27,096 bases of DNA from an uncultured Oscillospiraceae bacterium (GCA_900549155.1 URNF01000015.1:1-27096); one strand, 5' to 3'; shown: positions 1 to 8,049, counted from the first letter of the stretch. Numbers and translations are program-made. The notes: a model not told the origin generated them from the letters alone.

Positions 1-29
1 CCGCCGATAATTGCTACATCATACTTCAT
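1..29 (-). CDS. N-terminal fragment of a nucleotide-binding (probably FAD) oxidoreductase
   Basis: Only the first nine full codons are inside the window, reading MKYDVAIIG and leading into a further glycine. This is the first beta strand and start of the glycine-rich loop of a Rossmann fold, as found at the extreme N-terminus of thioredoxin reductases, FAD-dependent dehydrogenases and related flavoproteins. A GGGAAAG ribosome binding site lies just upstream, and a good promoter precedes it at 74-102. The exact family cannot be told from this fragment. Confidence 0.6.
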
Positions 30-73
30 AGTTGATCTTTCCCTTCGTGTAATCGGCAAAAGTGCCACAGAGC

Positions 74-102
74 AGTATACCACATCCTATCGGAATTTGC
101 AA
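74..102 (-). promoter_or_regulatory. Sigma-A promoter of the partial oxidoreductase gene
   Basis: On the minus strand there is TTGCAA (97-102), a 17 bp spacer and TATACT (74-79). It abuts the argH stop codon (103-105) and points at the oxidoreductase start at 29, giving a leader of about 40 nt. So the oxidoreductase probably has its own promoter rather than depending on argGH read-through. Confidence 0.65.
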
Positions 103-1488
103 TCAGTTTTCAAGCTCTGCGAGAGATTTTTCCACGAAGGCAAGCTGCGTCTCCACCGACTGCACCGCCGTGCCGCCGAAAGAGCTGCGCTTTTCCACGC
201 AAACGGCAAGATCGATCGCCGTATACACATCCTCGTCAAAAAGCGGGCTATACTCCCGATAGACGGAAAGCGGCAGCGTTTCGAGCACGCAGCTGTCCTT
301 TATGCAGCGGGCGACCAGCTGTCCCGACAGCTTATAGGCGCTGCGAAACGGCAGCCCCTTGCGCACCAAATAGTCGGCAAGATCGGTCGCGTTGATGAAG
401 CCCTCTTTTGCTGCCTTCAGCATATTGTCGGCGCGCACCTGCATCGTCGCCAGCATCGGCGTCAGAACGGACAGACACATCAAGACTGTTTCCACGGCGT
501 CAAACACGCCCTCCTTGTCCTCCTGCATATCCTTGTTATACGCAAGCGGCAAGCCCTTTAATGTGGTGAGCAGCGCCAAAAGATCACCGTATACCCTGCC
601 CGTCTTGCCGCGGATCAGCTCCGCCATGTCGGGGTTTTTCTTTTGCGGCATGATAGAAGAGCCGGTCGTGTAGGCATCCGACAGTTCGACAAAGCGGAAC
701 TCCCAGCTGCACCACAGAATGATCTCCTCCGCCATGCGGGACAGATGCATCATCAGGATGGACAGTGCGCCGAGCAATTCGGCGCAAAAATCGCGGTCGG
801 AAACGCCGTCGATGCTGTTCTGACACACGGCGTCAAAGCCGAGCTGCCGTGCCTCAAAAAAGCGGTCGGTGTCATAGGTCGTGCCCGCAAGCGCACAGCT
901 GCCGATCGGCGAAACATTCATCCGCTTTTTGCAATCGGCAAGTCTTCCGAGGTCCCGCAGCAGCATCATCGCATATGCCATGAGGTGATGCCCGAAGGTG
1001 ATGGGCTGCGCCCGCTGCAAATGTGTATAGCCGGGCAGGACGGTCGCCTTGTGGCTTTCCGCCTGTGTGCAGATCGCGCGGATGAGCTTTTGAACGGCTT
1101 CCCCGATCTCCCCTGTTTTGTCCCGCAGATACAGGCGCATATCCAGCGCTACCTGGTCGTTGCGGCTGCGGGCGGTGTGCAGCTTTTTGCCGACATCACC
1201 GAGCCGTTTTGTCAGCTCCTGCTCGACAAACATATGAATGTCCTCGCATTGCATATCAAATGCGAGCTTGCCGCTTTTGAGATCGTCGAGGATCTCCGAA
1301 AGCCCGTCGATGAGCGTTTGTGCCTCATTCTCGGTGATGATGTGCTGTGCGCCGAGCATCGCCGCATGTGCCATGCTGCCGGTGATGTCCTGCTCAAACA
1401 TTTTGCAGTCAAAGCGGATGGAAGAATTGAAATCGTCGGCGACGGCATCGGTCAGCCCCGCCGTTCTGCCTGTCCACATTTTTTCCAT
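103..1488 (-). CDS. argH: Argininosuccinate lyase
   Basis: Cytosolic enzyme that splits argininosuccinate into arginine and fumarate, the last step of arginine synthesis. The 461-residue product matches the family length. It shows the fumarase/aspartase superfamily landmarks in order: FNSSIRFD near 20, GSMAHAAML near 38, HTARSRNDQ at 104-112, PGYTHLQRAQP around 152-162, and the mobile catalytic loop GSSIMPQKKNP at 276-286 with the catalytic serine. I chose the ATG at 1488 because AAGGAG sits 8 nt before it; the in-frame GTG nine bases earlier overlaps that ribosome binding site. It lies downstream of argG in the same direction and is almost certainly co-transcribed, with a hairpin at 1509-1536 between them. 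Confidence 0.97.
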   Translation of the reverse strand: MEKMWTGRTAGLTDAVADDFNSSIRFDCKMFEQDITGSMAHAAMLGAQHIITENEAQTLIDGLSEILDDLKSGKLAFDMQCEDIHMFVEQELTKRLGDVGKKLHTARSRNDQVALDMRLYLRDKTGEIGEAVQKLIRAICTQAESHKATVLPGYTHLQRAQPITFGHHLMAYAMMLLRDLGRLADCKKRMNVSPIGSCALAGTTYDTDRFFEARQLGFDAVCQNSIDGVSDRDFCAELLGALSILMMHLSRMAEEIILWCSWEFRFVELSDAYTTGSSIMPQKKNPDMAELIRGKTGRVYGDLLALLTTLKGLPLAYNKDMQEDKEGVFDAVETVLMCLSVLTPMLATMQVRADNMLKAAKEGFINATDLADYLVRKGLPFRSAYKLSGQLVARCIKDSCVLETLPLSVYREYSPLFDEDVYTAIDLAVCVEKRSSFGGTAVQSVETQLAFVEKSLAELEN

Positions 1489-1508
1489 TTGTGCCACTCC
1501 TTAAAGAG

Positions 1509-1536
1509 GGGCTGTTGCACAAACGCACAACAGCCC
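1509..1536 (-). other. Intercistronic hairpin between argG and argH
   Basis: Nine-base-pair perfect inverted repeat GGGCTGTTG / CAACAGCCC (1509-1517 and 1528-1536). In the minus-strand RNA it can extend through two G-U pairs and one G-C pair to a four-base loop. It follows the argG stop codon and precedes the argH ribosome binding site. On the minus strand only a weak CTCTTT follows, so it is more likely a stability or partial-attenuation element than a full terminator. Confidence 0.5.
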
Positions 1537-1546
1537 TTCCCGTTTT

Positions 1547-2761
1547 TTATTTTCCGTCGACCATCGCCTGCACCTTGATGGGCAGTCCATAGAGATTGAT
1601 AAAGCCCGTCGCGTCGGTCTGATCGTAGTCGCTCTCGCCGAATGTGGCGATCTCCTCGCTGTACAGCGAATAGGGACTCCACACGCCCGCATTGATGATG
1701 TTGCCCTTATACAGCTTAAGTTTCACCTTGCCGGTGACCTTTTCCTGCGTCTTGTCCACAAAGGCGGACAGCGCTTCCCGCAGCGGCGTGAACCACTGAC
1801 CGTTATACACCAGCTCCGCAAAGGTGATGGACAGCTTTTGCTTTTCGTGCATGGTCATCTTGTCGAGACACAGCGTTTCCAGCACGCTGTGCGCCTTATA
1901 GAGGATCGTGCCGCCCGGCGTTTCATACACGCCGCGGCACTTCATGCCGACAAGCCGATTTTCCACAATGTCGATGATGCCGATGCCGTTTTCGCCGCCG
2001 AGCTTGTTGAGCTTCAAAATGATGTCCTTTGCCGACAGCTTTTCGCCGTCGAGCGCGACCGGCACGCCTTTTTCAAAATCCAGTGTGATATAGGTCGGCT
2101 TGTCCGGTGCGGCAAGCGGCGACACGCCCATTTCCAAAAAGCCGGGCTTTTCATACTGCGGCTCGTTGCCCGTATCCTCAAGGTCCATACCCTCATGCGA
2201 CAGATGCCAGAGGTTTTTATCCTTGGAATAGTTGGTCTCCTTGTTGATCTTCAGCGGCACGTGGTGCGCTTCGGCATAGGCGATCTCCTCGTCACGGGAT
2301 TTGATATCCCATTCCCGCCACGGGGCGATGATGGGCATATTGGGCGCAAAGTGCTTGATGGCAAGTTCGAAACGCACCTGGTCGTTGCCCTTGCCGGTGC
2401 AGCCGTGTACGATCGCGTCTGCGCCCTCTTTCTTGGCAATTTCCACAAGTCCCTTGGCGATGCAGGGACGCGCATGACTCGTGCCGAGGAGATATTCCTC
2501 ATACACGGCACCCGCCTTCATGGTCGGAATGATGTAATCGTCCACATATTCGTCGGACAGATCCAGCACATACAGCTTGGATGCGCCGGTCGCCAGCGCC
2601 TTTTCCTCCAGCCCTTCGAGTTCGTCCGCCTGCCCCACGTTGCCGGAAACCGCCACGACCTCACAGTTGTTGTAATTCTCCTTGAGCCACGGGATGATGA
2701 TGGATGTATCCAGTCCGCCCGAATACGCCAAAACCACTTTTTTGATCATTTTCTTGTCCAT
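1547..2761 (-). CDS. argG: Argininosuccinate synthase
   Basis: ATP-dependent ligase joining citrulline and aspartate to argininosuccinate, the step before ArgH. The 404-residue product has the N-type ATP pyrophosphatase loop AYSGGLDTS at 12-20 and the second family signature GCTGKGNDQVRFE at 120-132, and it has the usual family length. The start ATG at 2761 is preceded by GGAGG at 9 nt spacing. An upstream in-frame start at 2824 is rejected because it would lie within the promoter. It is the first gene of an argG-argH operon, and A/T-rich repeats around the promoter suggest ArgR control (inference). Confidence 0.97.
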   Translation of the reverse strand: MDKKMIKKVVLAYSGGLDTSIIIPWLKENYNNCEVVAVSGNVGQADELEGLEEKALATGASKLYVLDLSDEYVDDYIIPTMKAGAVYEEYLLGTSHARPCIAKGLVEIAKKEGADAIVHGCTGKGNDQVRFELAIKHFAPNMPIIAPWREWDIKSRDEEIAYAEAHHVPLKINKETNYSKDKNLWHLSHEGMDLEDTGNEPQYEKPGFLEMGVSPLAAPDKPTYITLDFEKGVPVALDGEKLSAKDIILKLNKLGGENGIGIIDIVENRLVGMKCRGVYETPGGTILYKAHSVLETLCLDKMTMHEKQKLSITFAELVYNGQWFTPLREALSAFVDKTQEKVTGKVKLKLYKGNIINAGVWSPYSLYSEEIATFGESDYDQTDATGFINLYGLPIKVQAMVDGK

Positions 2762-2812
2762 TGCCTTGCGCCTCCATGAATATCTATACAGGATGGGATT
2801 GACTATGCATGG

Positions 2813-2841
2813 AGTATACACCATTTATGCATTCTTGTCAA
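2813..2841 (-). promoter_or_regulatory. Sigma-A promoter of argGH
   Basis: Minus-strand TTGACA (2836-2841), 17 bp spacer, TATACT (2813-2818); near-perfect consensus. The predicted leader is about 45 nt. An 11-mer, GAATGCATAAA on the minus strand, lies in the spacer (2824-2834) and recurs at 2897-2907, with a CATGAAT half-site at 2860-2869. These A/T-rich elements are plausible ArgR-binding sites, but that is inferred from position only. Confidence 0.8.
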
Positions 2842-2907
2842 GTGTTTTTGCAAAAATATTCATGAATTTTCTAATATATACATTTATGCTGTATATTTTA
2901 TGCATTC
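2824..2907 (-). repeat. Pair of 11-bp direct repeats flanking the argG promoter (possible ArgR sites)
   Basis: TTTATGCATTC on the plus strand occurs at 2824-2834 and 2897-2907, 73 bp apart. The first copy lies between the -35 and -10 of the argG promoter; the second overlaps the stop codon of the ABC permease gene. ArgR commonly binds paired A/T-rich boxes near arg promoters, with looping or cooperative binding. The match to the usual ARG box is imperfect, so the assignment is tentative. Confidence 0.35.
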
Positions 2908-4928
2908 TGCCGTCTGCGCACAATGTGGAAATATGCCCCCGCCGTGATGCGGTACACCAAAATGTACAGAAGTGAAAATGCCGCAAAGCTGATGAGCGTT
3001 GTCACAATGAACAATCTCGTGTCAAACAGGTTGAACAGGATCAGCAGCTGACGAATCATCGGGAATGCAAACGCCAGGTGCACACCCGCACCGACAAGCG
3101 GCAGGAAAAACACGGTGAGCAGCTGCGAATTGATGCTGCGACGGATCTCCTTTTCCGTCATGCCGACGTTCTGCATGATGCCGAAACGCGCCTGATCCTC
3201 ATAGCCCTCGGAGACCTGTTTATAGTACAGAATGAGAACAGTCGCCAGAATGAACACAACGCTCAGCAAAATGCCGAGGAAGAAAATGCCGCCGTAGTTG
3301 GCATAAAATCCGGCACTCTCGGCACTGCGGCTTTCGCATGTGCTGTACCGCAGATTGCCGTCGGCGCCTCCCATGGCAGATGTTTCCATGAGATGATTGC
3401 AAAGCGCCACCTGCTCCTCGGTGGAACGCGGCGTGTCAAAGGCATAGTGCCAATACTGCGCCAGCATCGGTTCATTCGCCGCAGTATATATGGAGCGCAA
3501 TGCGGCAAGGCTGTCGGAAAGATCCGGCACAACAAGCGTCAGAACAGGCGTAATGTCCATGGCGATGCTGCCGCTGCCCGGCGCGTCCGTCACCTGCTTT
3601 TTGATCCTGAAGGTGTCGACCGTCTTTCCACGTTTTGCCACAGTCAGTGCGGCGGCATCATAGTGTGTGCGGAAAGGATACAGCAGCACCTCACCCTTTT
3701 CCAGCGTCTCATTCGTTCCCATGGCGGCATTATAATCAGCAAGCGGGATAAAACGCAGCTGCACCACCTTGCCATAATCGTACAGATCGGCGTTTGTGCT
3801 GTCCACCTCAAGGGTCGCATCCGTCAGCGCACCGGCGATGGCGGCGTTGCGGTAGTCGACAATGTTGATCGGCGCGGCATTGTCGGCTGCAATGACTTTT
3901 TCGAATTCTGCGCGGTAGGTGTCCACCGCCGTCAGGTCGTCCACCCGCATCTCTGCATTCACGTCCCGCGGGTAGCGGCAGAGGATCATATCTTCTGCGC
4001 CGAAATACAGGCAAGCGGTCGAAGACAGGATCACCAGCACCATCGTGGAGAGGATGCAGATGGAAGCAAGCCCTGCGCCGTTGCGCTTCATGCGATATGC
4101 CATCGAGGAAACGGAGACAAAATGGTTGGGGCGATAGTAGTATCCCTTACATTTTTGCAGAATGCGGCACAGCATGACCGAGCCTGCGACAAACAGCAGA
4201 TATGTGCCGATGATGACAAGCAGCACCGCAAAGAAAAACCAGCCGAGCGCCGCGATGGGATCCTTGATGGTGACGGCGATGTAATAAGCAAATGCCAAAA
4301 CGCCGATGCCGAGGATGCCGCACACCCAGTTGGCGCGCAGCGGCTTTTCGCCGACATTTTCACTGTGCAGCAGGGAAAGCGTTTCGGAAAAACGGATCTG
4401 CCGCAGACTGTTCAAAAACAGCAAAAGGAAGATGCAAAGAAAGACAGCGGCTGTAATTCCGATCGCATCCGCGGAGACATACAGCGTGTAGGTGACCGCT
4501 TCCTTCAGAAGGTTCGCAAGCAGCAGCTCCGCCGCCTTGGAGAGGACGATGCCGCAGGCAAGCCCGCAGAGAAGCGACAGTCCCGCCGTGAGCAACGACT
4601 CCCACAAAAGAATGCGCCCGATGTTGCGCTTGTTCATGCCGAGCACCGCATACAGTCCGAATTCCTTTTTGCGGCGGCGCATGAGAAAGGTGTTGGTGTA
4701 AAACAGGAAGATGCAGGAGAATATCGCGACCACCCAGGTGCCGAAGCTCATCATGACGCGCACCTCCCCGCCGCCCTTCATGGCGGCGATCGTGGGATCA
4801 TAGCGCAGATAGAGGATGATATACTGCATCACGATCATGCCGATGCAGGTGAGGATATACGGCACATACAGGCGCTTGTTTTTTCGTATGCCGTCGGCGG
4901 CAAGCCGCAGATAGACACTTCTTTTCAT
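2898..4928 (-). CDS. Bce-type ABC transporter permease (FtsX family)
   Basis: Integral membrane subunit of an ABC exporter or target-protection pump of the BceAB/VraDE class, which frees lipid II-cycle intermediates from bacitracin and other cell-wall-active peptides and also serves as the sensor for its kinase. The 676 residues match the family length. The order of parts fits: one N-terminal membrane span, an FtsX block of three spans (about 60-165), a central span pair (about 200-250), an extracellular domain of roughly 200 residues (about 310-540), and three C-terminal spans within a second FtsX block. Its ATG overlaps the ATPase stop codon (ATGA), so the two are translationally coupled. 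The substrate cannot be read from sequence. Confidence 0.9.
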   Translation of the reverse strand: MKRSVYLRLAADGIRKNKRLYVPYILTCIGMIVMQYIILYLRYDPTIAAMKGGGEVRVMMSFGTWVVAIFSCIFLFYTNTFLMRRRKKEFGLYAVLGMNKRNIGRILLWESLLTAGLSLLCGLACGIVLSKAAELLLANLLKEAVTYTLYVSADAIGITAAVFLCIFLLLFLNSLRQIRFSETLSLLHSENVGEKPLRANWVCGILGIGVLAFAYYIAVTIKDPIAALGWFFFAVLLVIIGTYLLFVAGSVMLCRILQKCKGYYYRPNHFVSVSSMAYRMKRNGAGLASICILSTMVLVILSSTACLYFGAEDMILCRYPRDVNAEMRVDDLTAVDTYRAEFEKVIAADNAAPINIVDYRNAAIAGALTDATLEVDSTNADLYDYGKVVQLRFIPLADYNAAMGTNETLEKGEVLLYPFRTHYDAAALTVAKRGKTVDTFRIKKQVTDAPGSGSIAMDITPVLTLVVPDLSDSLAALRSIYTAANEPMLAQYWHYAFDTPRSTEEQVALCNHLMETSAMGGADGNLRYSTCESRSAESAGFYANYGGIFFLGILLSVVFILATVLILYYKQVSEGYEDQARFGIMQNVGMTEKEIRRSINSQLLTVFFLPLVGAGVHLAFAFPMIRQLLILFNLFDTRLFIVTTLISFAAFSLLYILVYRITAGAYFHIVRRRQNA

Positions 4929-5689
4929 CGCACATCACCGCCTGTCGCCAGCAGCGTGAGCGTGTCGGAGATCTTTTGATAGAACTGCTCCTCGGTATCG
5001 CTGCCGCGATACAGCTGATGAAACACCTCGCCGTCCTTGATGAACAGCACGCGGTTGGCGGCACTTGCCGCCCGCACCGAGTGGGTCACCATGAGAATGG
5101 TCTGTCCCTCGCGGTTGACGGCATCAAAAAGCTGCAAAAGCTCCCCCGCCGCTCTGGAGTCCAAAGCGCCTGTCGGTTCATCGGCAAGCACCAGCTGCGG
5201 TGCGGTGATGAGCGCTCTGGCGACAGCGGCGCGCTGCTTTTGACCGCCGGAGACCTCATAGGGATATTTTTTCAGCAAATCGGTGATGCCGAGCTTCTTT
5301 GCCAGCGGGAAAAGCGCTGCCGCCATTTGGGGATACCGTTTCCCCGACAAAACGAGCGGCAGGAAAATGTTGTCTTCCAGCGTCAGCGTGTCCAAAAGGT
5401 TAAAGTCCTGGAACACAAACCCCAGATGCTCTCGCCGAAAGGTCGCCACCGTCGTGTCCTTCAGCTTTGCCAGATCCTGTCCGTTCAGCAGCACGCTGCC
5501 GGCGGTGGGCTTTTGCAGTGTCGCCAAAATGTTGAGCAGGGTCGTCTTGCCTGAGCCGGATTCGCCCATAATGGCGACAAACTCCCCTTCTTCCACATGG
5601 AAGTTCACATTTTTCAGCGCCTCGACTTTGTTGCCGCCGAGACGTGTGGCATACACCTTGCGTACGCCCTGTACTTCAAGCATACTCAT
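4925..5689 (-). CDS. Bce-type ABC transporter ATP-binding protein
   Basis: Cytosolic ATPase partner of the permease at 2898-4928. The 254 residues carry Walker A GESGSGKTT (42-50), Q-loop FQDFNLL (93-99), signature VSGGQ (146-150), Walker B LVLADEP (166-172), D-loop GALD and switch His203 in VTHS, so it should be catalytically competent. It belongs to the MacB/LolD/BceA branch of ATPases. The start at 5689 (MSMLEV) has AAGGA six bases upstream; a second ATG at 5683 is also possible. It is separated from the upstream kinase gene by 92 bp that holds its own promoter and a response-regulator operator, as is usual for inducible Bce transporters. Confidence 0.93.
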   Translation of the reverse strand: MSMLEVQGVRKVYATRLGGNKVEALKNVNFHVEEGEFVAIMGESGSGKTTLLNILATLQKPTAGSVLLNGQDLAKLKDTTVATFRREHLGFVFQDFNLLDTLTLEDNIFLPLVLSGKRYPQMAAALFPLAKKLGITDLLKKYPYEVSGGQKQRAAVARALITAPQLVLADEPTGALDSRAAGELLQLFDAVNREGQTILMVTHSVRAASAANRVLFIKDGEVFHQLYRGSDTEEQFYQKISDTLTLLATGGDVR

Positions 5690-5721
5690 GTTCTTTCCTT
5701 CTCTCTTTAGATGTTGCCACA

Positions 5722-5750
5722 AGTATAACAAAGACGAAAAGTGCAGCCAA
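5722..5750 (-). promoter_or_regulatory. Promoter of the Bce-type transporter genes
   Basis: Minus-strand TTGGCT (5745-5750), 17 bp spacer, TATACT (5722-5727). The -35 is weak and the -10 strong, as expected for an activator-dependent promoter. Predicted start of transcription is near 5715, leaving a leader of about 26 nt. The operator at 5761-5795 lies directly upstream. Confidence 0.7.
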
Positions 5751-5760
5751 TCGTTTCGGC

Positions 5761-5795
5761 TTACACTTTTCGTCAAAGTTCTTACACTTTTGTAA
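5761..5795 (-). promoter_or_regulatory. BceR-type operator: perfect TTACA-N4-TGTAA plus a second half-conserved copy
   Basis: 5782-5795 is a perfect TTACA-N4-TGTAA palindrome, the consensus bound by BceR/VirR-type response regulators. On the minus strand a second copy follows 21 bp later, conserving the AAAAGTGTAA right half (5761-5770) while the left half is degenerate. A 21 bp offset is two helical turns, so two regulator dimers could sit on the same DNA face upstream of the -35. The main site also contains the kinase stop codon (5782-5784). Another perfect 11 bp inverted repeat (5733-5743 with 5764-5774) brackets the -35. Confidence 0.75.
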
Positions 5796-6762
5796 GATGC
5801 TGCTCCCCGAAGGAAAGCGACACCGTTGTGCCCTCGTTCAGAACCGAGGAAATCTTCATGTCGATGCCGAGATTTTTGCAGATGCGGCGGCAGAGATACA
5901 GCCCCAGCCCGCTCGCGTGCTTGTCCTTTCTGCCATTGCAGCCGGTATAGCCCTTTTCGAACACGCGCGGCAGGTCGGCACTGTCGATGCCGATGCCGCT
6001 GTCCGCAATGCACAGTGTGTCGGGCGCGCCCATATAGATGCGCACGCCGCCCTTTTGGGTATATTTAAGGGCATTGGACAGCAACTGTTCCAACACGAAG
6101 CTCAGCCATTTTTCGTCCGTTATCACCGACTTCTCGATCGGCGTATAGTCAAGCTGTAATTTGCGGTCGATGAATTCTCCCGCAAATTTGCGAATGGCAT
6201 CGCACAGCACCGCATCCAGCGTGCAGCTGTGAAAAACATAGTCGGTGCTTTCCGCGTCCAGCCGCAGATACACCAGCACCATATCGACATATTGCTCAAT
6301 GCGCAAAAGCTCGTTTGTCAAGCGGCGGCGCGTCGCTTCCGATTCGCTTTGCAGCATCAGGCGCATGGCGGCGATGGGCGTCTTGATCTGATGCACCCAA
6401 ACGGTATAATAGTCCACCATGTCCGCAAGATCATCCGCACTTTTCTGCTCCAGCGCGGCACACTCGGCACAAAGCGCGGTGATGATCCTCTGATAATCCG
6501 CCTCGGTGCGCGTTTCGCAAGGCGGCAGCGCCGTGATCATAGCGGCGGGCAGCTCCCCTGTCCGCTGCAAAAGGCGGTGCTTTTTCCGCGCGTGCAGTCC
6601 GGATACCGTCAACACGATCGCGCCGAAAAACAGGCAGAGCAGCGTCGGATACAGCACCGCCGCCAAAGGCAGCCGATACAGTGCAAAGCTCAAAGCGAAA
6701 ATGCCCGTAAACAGCAAAAAAAGTCCGATAGAAAGGCGGTGACCGCGTAAGTACAGCTTCAT
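5782..6762 (-). CDS. Intramembrane-sensing histidine kinase (BceS-like)
   Basis: Membrane sensor kinase of 326 residues with two adjacent membrane spans (about 11-29 and 33-54) and almost no extracellular loop, the hallmark of kinases that sense through a Bce-type transporter. The dimerisation/phosphoacceptor segment has the phosphorylated His124 in WVHQIKTP. The ATP-binding domain shows an N-box (EQLLSNALKY), G1 box (DSGIGI) and G2 box (GLGLYL). The ATG overlaps the stop codon of the response-regulator gene, so the pair is translationally coupled. It should phosphorylate the neighbouring regulator in response to flux through the transporter (inference from family and context). Confidence 0.93.
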   Translation of the reverse strand: MKLYLRGHRLSIGLFLLFTGIFALSFALYRLPLAAVLYPTLLCLFFGAIVLTVSGLHARKKHRLLQRTGELPAAMITALPPCETRTEADYQRIITALCAECAALEQKSADDLADMVDYYTVWVHQIKTPIAAMRLMLQSESEATRRRLTNELLRIEQYVDMVLVYLRLDAESTDYVFHSCTLDAVLCDAIRKFAGEFIDRKLQLDYTPIEKSVITDEKWLSFVLEQLLSNALKYTQKGGVRIYMGAPDTLCIADSGIGIDSADLPRVFEKGYTGCNGRKDKHASGLGLYLCRRICKNLGIDMKISSVLNEGTTVSLSFGEQHLTKV

Positions 6763-7427
6763 AGCGTATATCCCTCGCCGAATTTTGTGGTGATGAAATC
6801 GTGCAGCCCGACACCGGACAGCTTTTTGCGCAAACGGTTGATGTTGACCGTCAGTGTGTTTTCGTCCACAAAGCTGTCAGTTTCCCAAAGGCGCTGCATC
6901 AGTTCCTCGCGGCTGACGACCTTGCCCTTGTTCTCCATGAGACACAAAAGGATGCGGTATTCGTTCTTCGTCATTTCCAGCACCGTGTCCCCCACCGTCA
7001 GCGTGTGGTCGCCGGTGTTCAGAATAGCGCCGCGGTGTTCAAGCAGCGGCACATCCCCCGCAAAATCATAGGTGCGGCGCAAAAGTGCCTGGATCTTCGC
7101 CATGAGCACCCGCCCGTCAAACGGCTTTGCCACAAAATCGTCCGCGCCCATGTTCATCGCCATGATCATGTTCATGTTGTCCGACGCCGAGGAGATGAAC
7201 AAAATCGGCACCTTGGAGACGCGGCGAATCTCCTGACACCAGTGAAAGCCGTCATAAAACGGCAGGGAAATATCGAGAAGCACCAGCTGCGGCTTCACCG
7301 TCAAAAATTCCTGCAGCACATTGCGAAAGTCTGCGGCAATGTGCACTAAAAGTCCCCACTGCTGCGCCTGTGTCCTGATCGCCTCGGCGATGCCGCGATC
7401 ATCCTCAACCAAAAATACGGTATACAT
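6759..7427 (-). CDS. OmpR/PhoB-family response regulator (BceR-like)
   Basis: Cytosolic DNA-binding regulator of 222 residues. The receiver domain has the acidic pair D9/D10, phosphoacceptor Asp52 (LLDISLP) and Lys101 (VAKPFDG); the C-terminal half is a winged helix-turn-helix with the typical ending INRLRKKL and FGEGYTL. It should activate the transporter promoter through the TTACA-N4-TGTAA operator at 5782-5795. The gene starts one base after the stop codon of a histidine phosphatase gene and ends in an ATGA overlap with the kinase, so all three are one transcription unit. The ribosome binding site GGGAGAA is inside the end of the phosphatase gene. Confidence 0.94.
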   Translation of the reverse strand: MYTVFLVEDDRGIAEAIRTQAQQWGLLVHIAADFRNVLQEFLTVKPQLVLLDISLPFYDGFHWCQEIRRVSKVPILFISSASDNMNMIMAMNMGADDFVAKPFDGRVLMAKIQALLRRTYDFAGDVPLLEHRGAILNTGDHTLTVGDTVLEMTKNEYRILLCLMENKGKVVSREELMQRLWETDSFVDENTLTVNINRLRKKLSGVGLHDFITTKFGEGYTL

Positions 7428-7428
7428 A

Positions 7429-8049
7429 TCATTTCTCCCGTTCCCACGGGATCATGCACAGTGCTTCCGCAACCGGCTCCCGCATCCAGACAGACGGCGT
7501 GATGCGCAGTGTGAAGCCGTTGCCGGGGTTCACCACGCAATCGCCCATTTTCAGCCGCGGCAGCGCATAGGTCATCATCAGCATCATGATGACGCCGCCG
7601 TGGGTGCACACCACCGCTTCGGTGTCGCCGCTGCGCATCAGCTCCTCGACGACGCCCTCAAACGCCTTTGTCACGCGCTTTTGAAAATCGACCGTCGATT
7701 CGCCGTGCGGAATTTCCGTCTGCGTTCCCTCCATCCAGGAGAGAAAGGCAGGATCGCTTTTGAGCTGCACGATGCTTTTATTTTCCCAATCACCGAAATC
7801 ACACTCGGTCAGCCCCTCGACGATCTCCTGCTTTGCGTCGGGATAAAGCACCTGCAGCGTCTGCCGACAGCGCGACAGCGGCGCGGTGAAAAACCGTGCC
7901 GCCCCGGGATACACATATGCCTTTTTCATCTCCAAAAGCTCCGAAAGTCCTTCGGGGGAAAGCGGCATGTCCGTGTGACCGATATAAACACCATTCAGGT
8001 TCGCAGCCGTTTTTCCATGCCGAATGAGATGAATTTTGTAAGTTTTCAT
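7429..8049 (-). CDS. Histidine phosphatase (phosphoglycerate-mutase-like) superfamily protein
   Basis: Cytosolic phosphatase of 206 residues in the branch that includes CobC, GpmB-like and other broad small-molecule phosphatases. It shows LIRHGKT with the phosphorylated His11, the PLSRC arginine (Arg60), Glu82 as probable acid/base in ECDFGDWE, and the second active-site His150 in CTHGG. The ATG at 8049 is preceded by AGGAGG with 8 nt spacing. It is the first gene of an operon with the response regulator and kinase, only one base separating it from the regulator. The substrate is unknown; a corrinoid role has no support in this window. Divergent from the XRE regulator gene. Confidence 0.88.
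   Translation of the reverse strand: MKTYKIHLIRHGKTAANLNGVYIGHTDMPLSPEGLSELLEMKKAYVYPGAARFFTAPLSRCRQTLQVLYPDAKQEIVEGLTECDFGDWENKSIVQLKSDPAFLSWMEGTQTEIPHGESTVDFQKRVTKAFEGVVEELMRSGDTEAVVCTHGGVIMMLMMTYALPRLKMGDCVVNPGNGFTLRITPSVWMREPVAEALCMIPWEREK

Noticed and set aside
2762..2824. N-terminal extension of ArgG to an ATG at 2824
   Set aside because: The extension lies in the promoter and leader region, is unlike ArgG homologues, and the GGAGG site points to 2761.
3078..4979. A 633-codon open frame on the plus strand opposite the permease
   Set aside because: It mirrors the coding strand of a clear FtsX-type permease; the translation is rich in His, Arg and Gln with no domain. Long antisense frames are common in this GC-rich codon usage.
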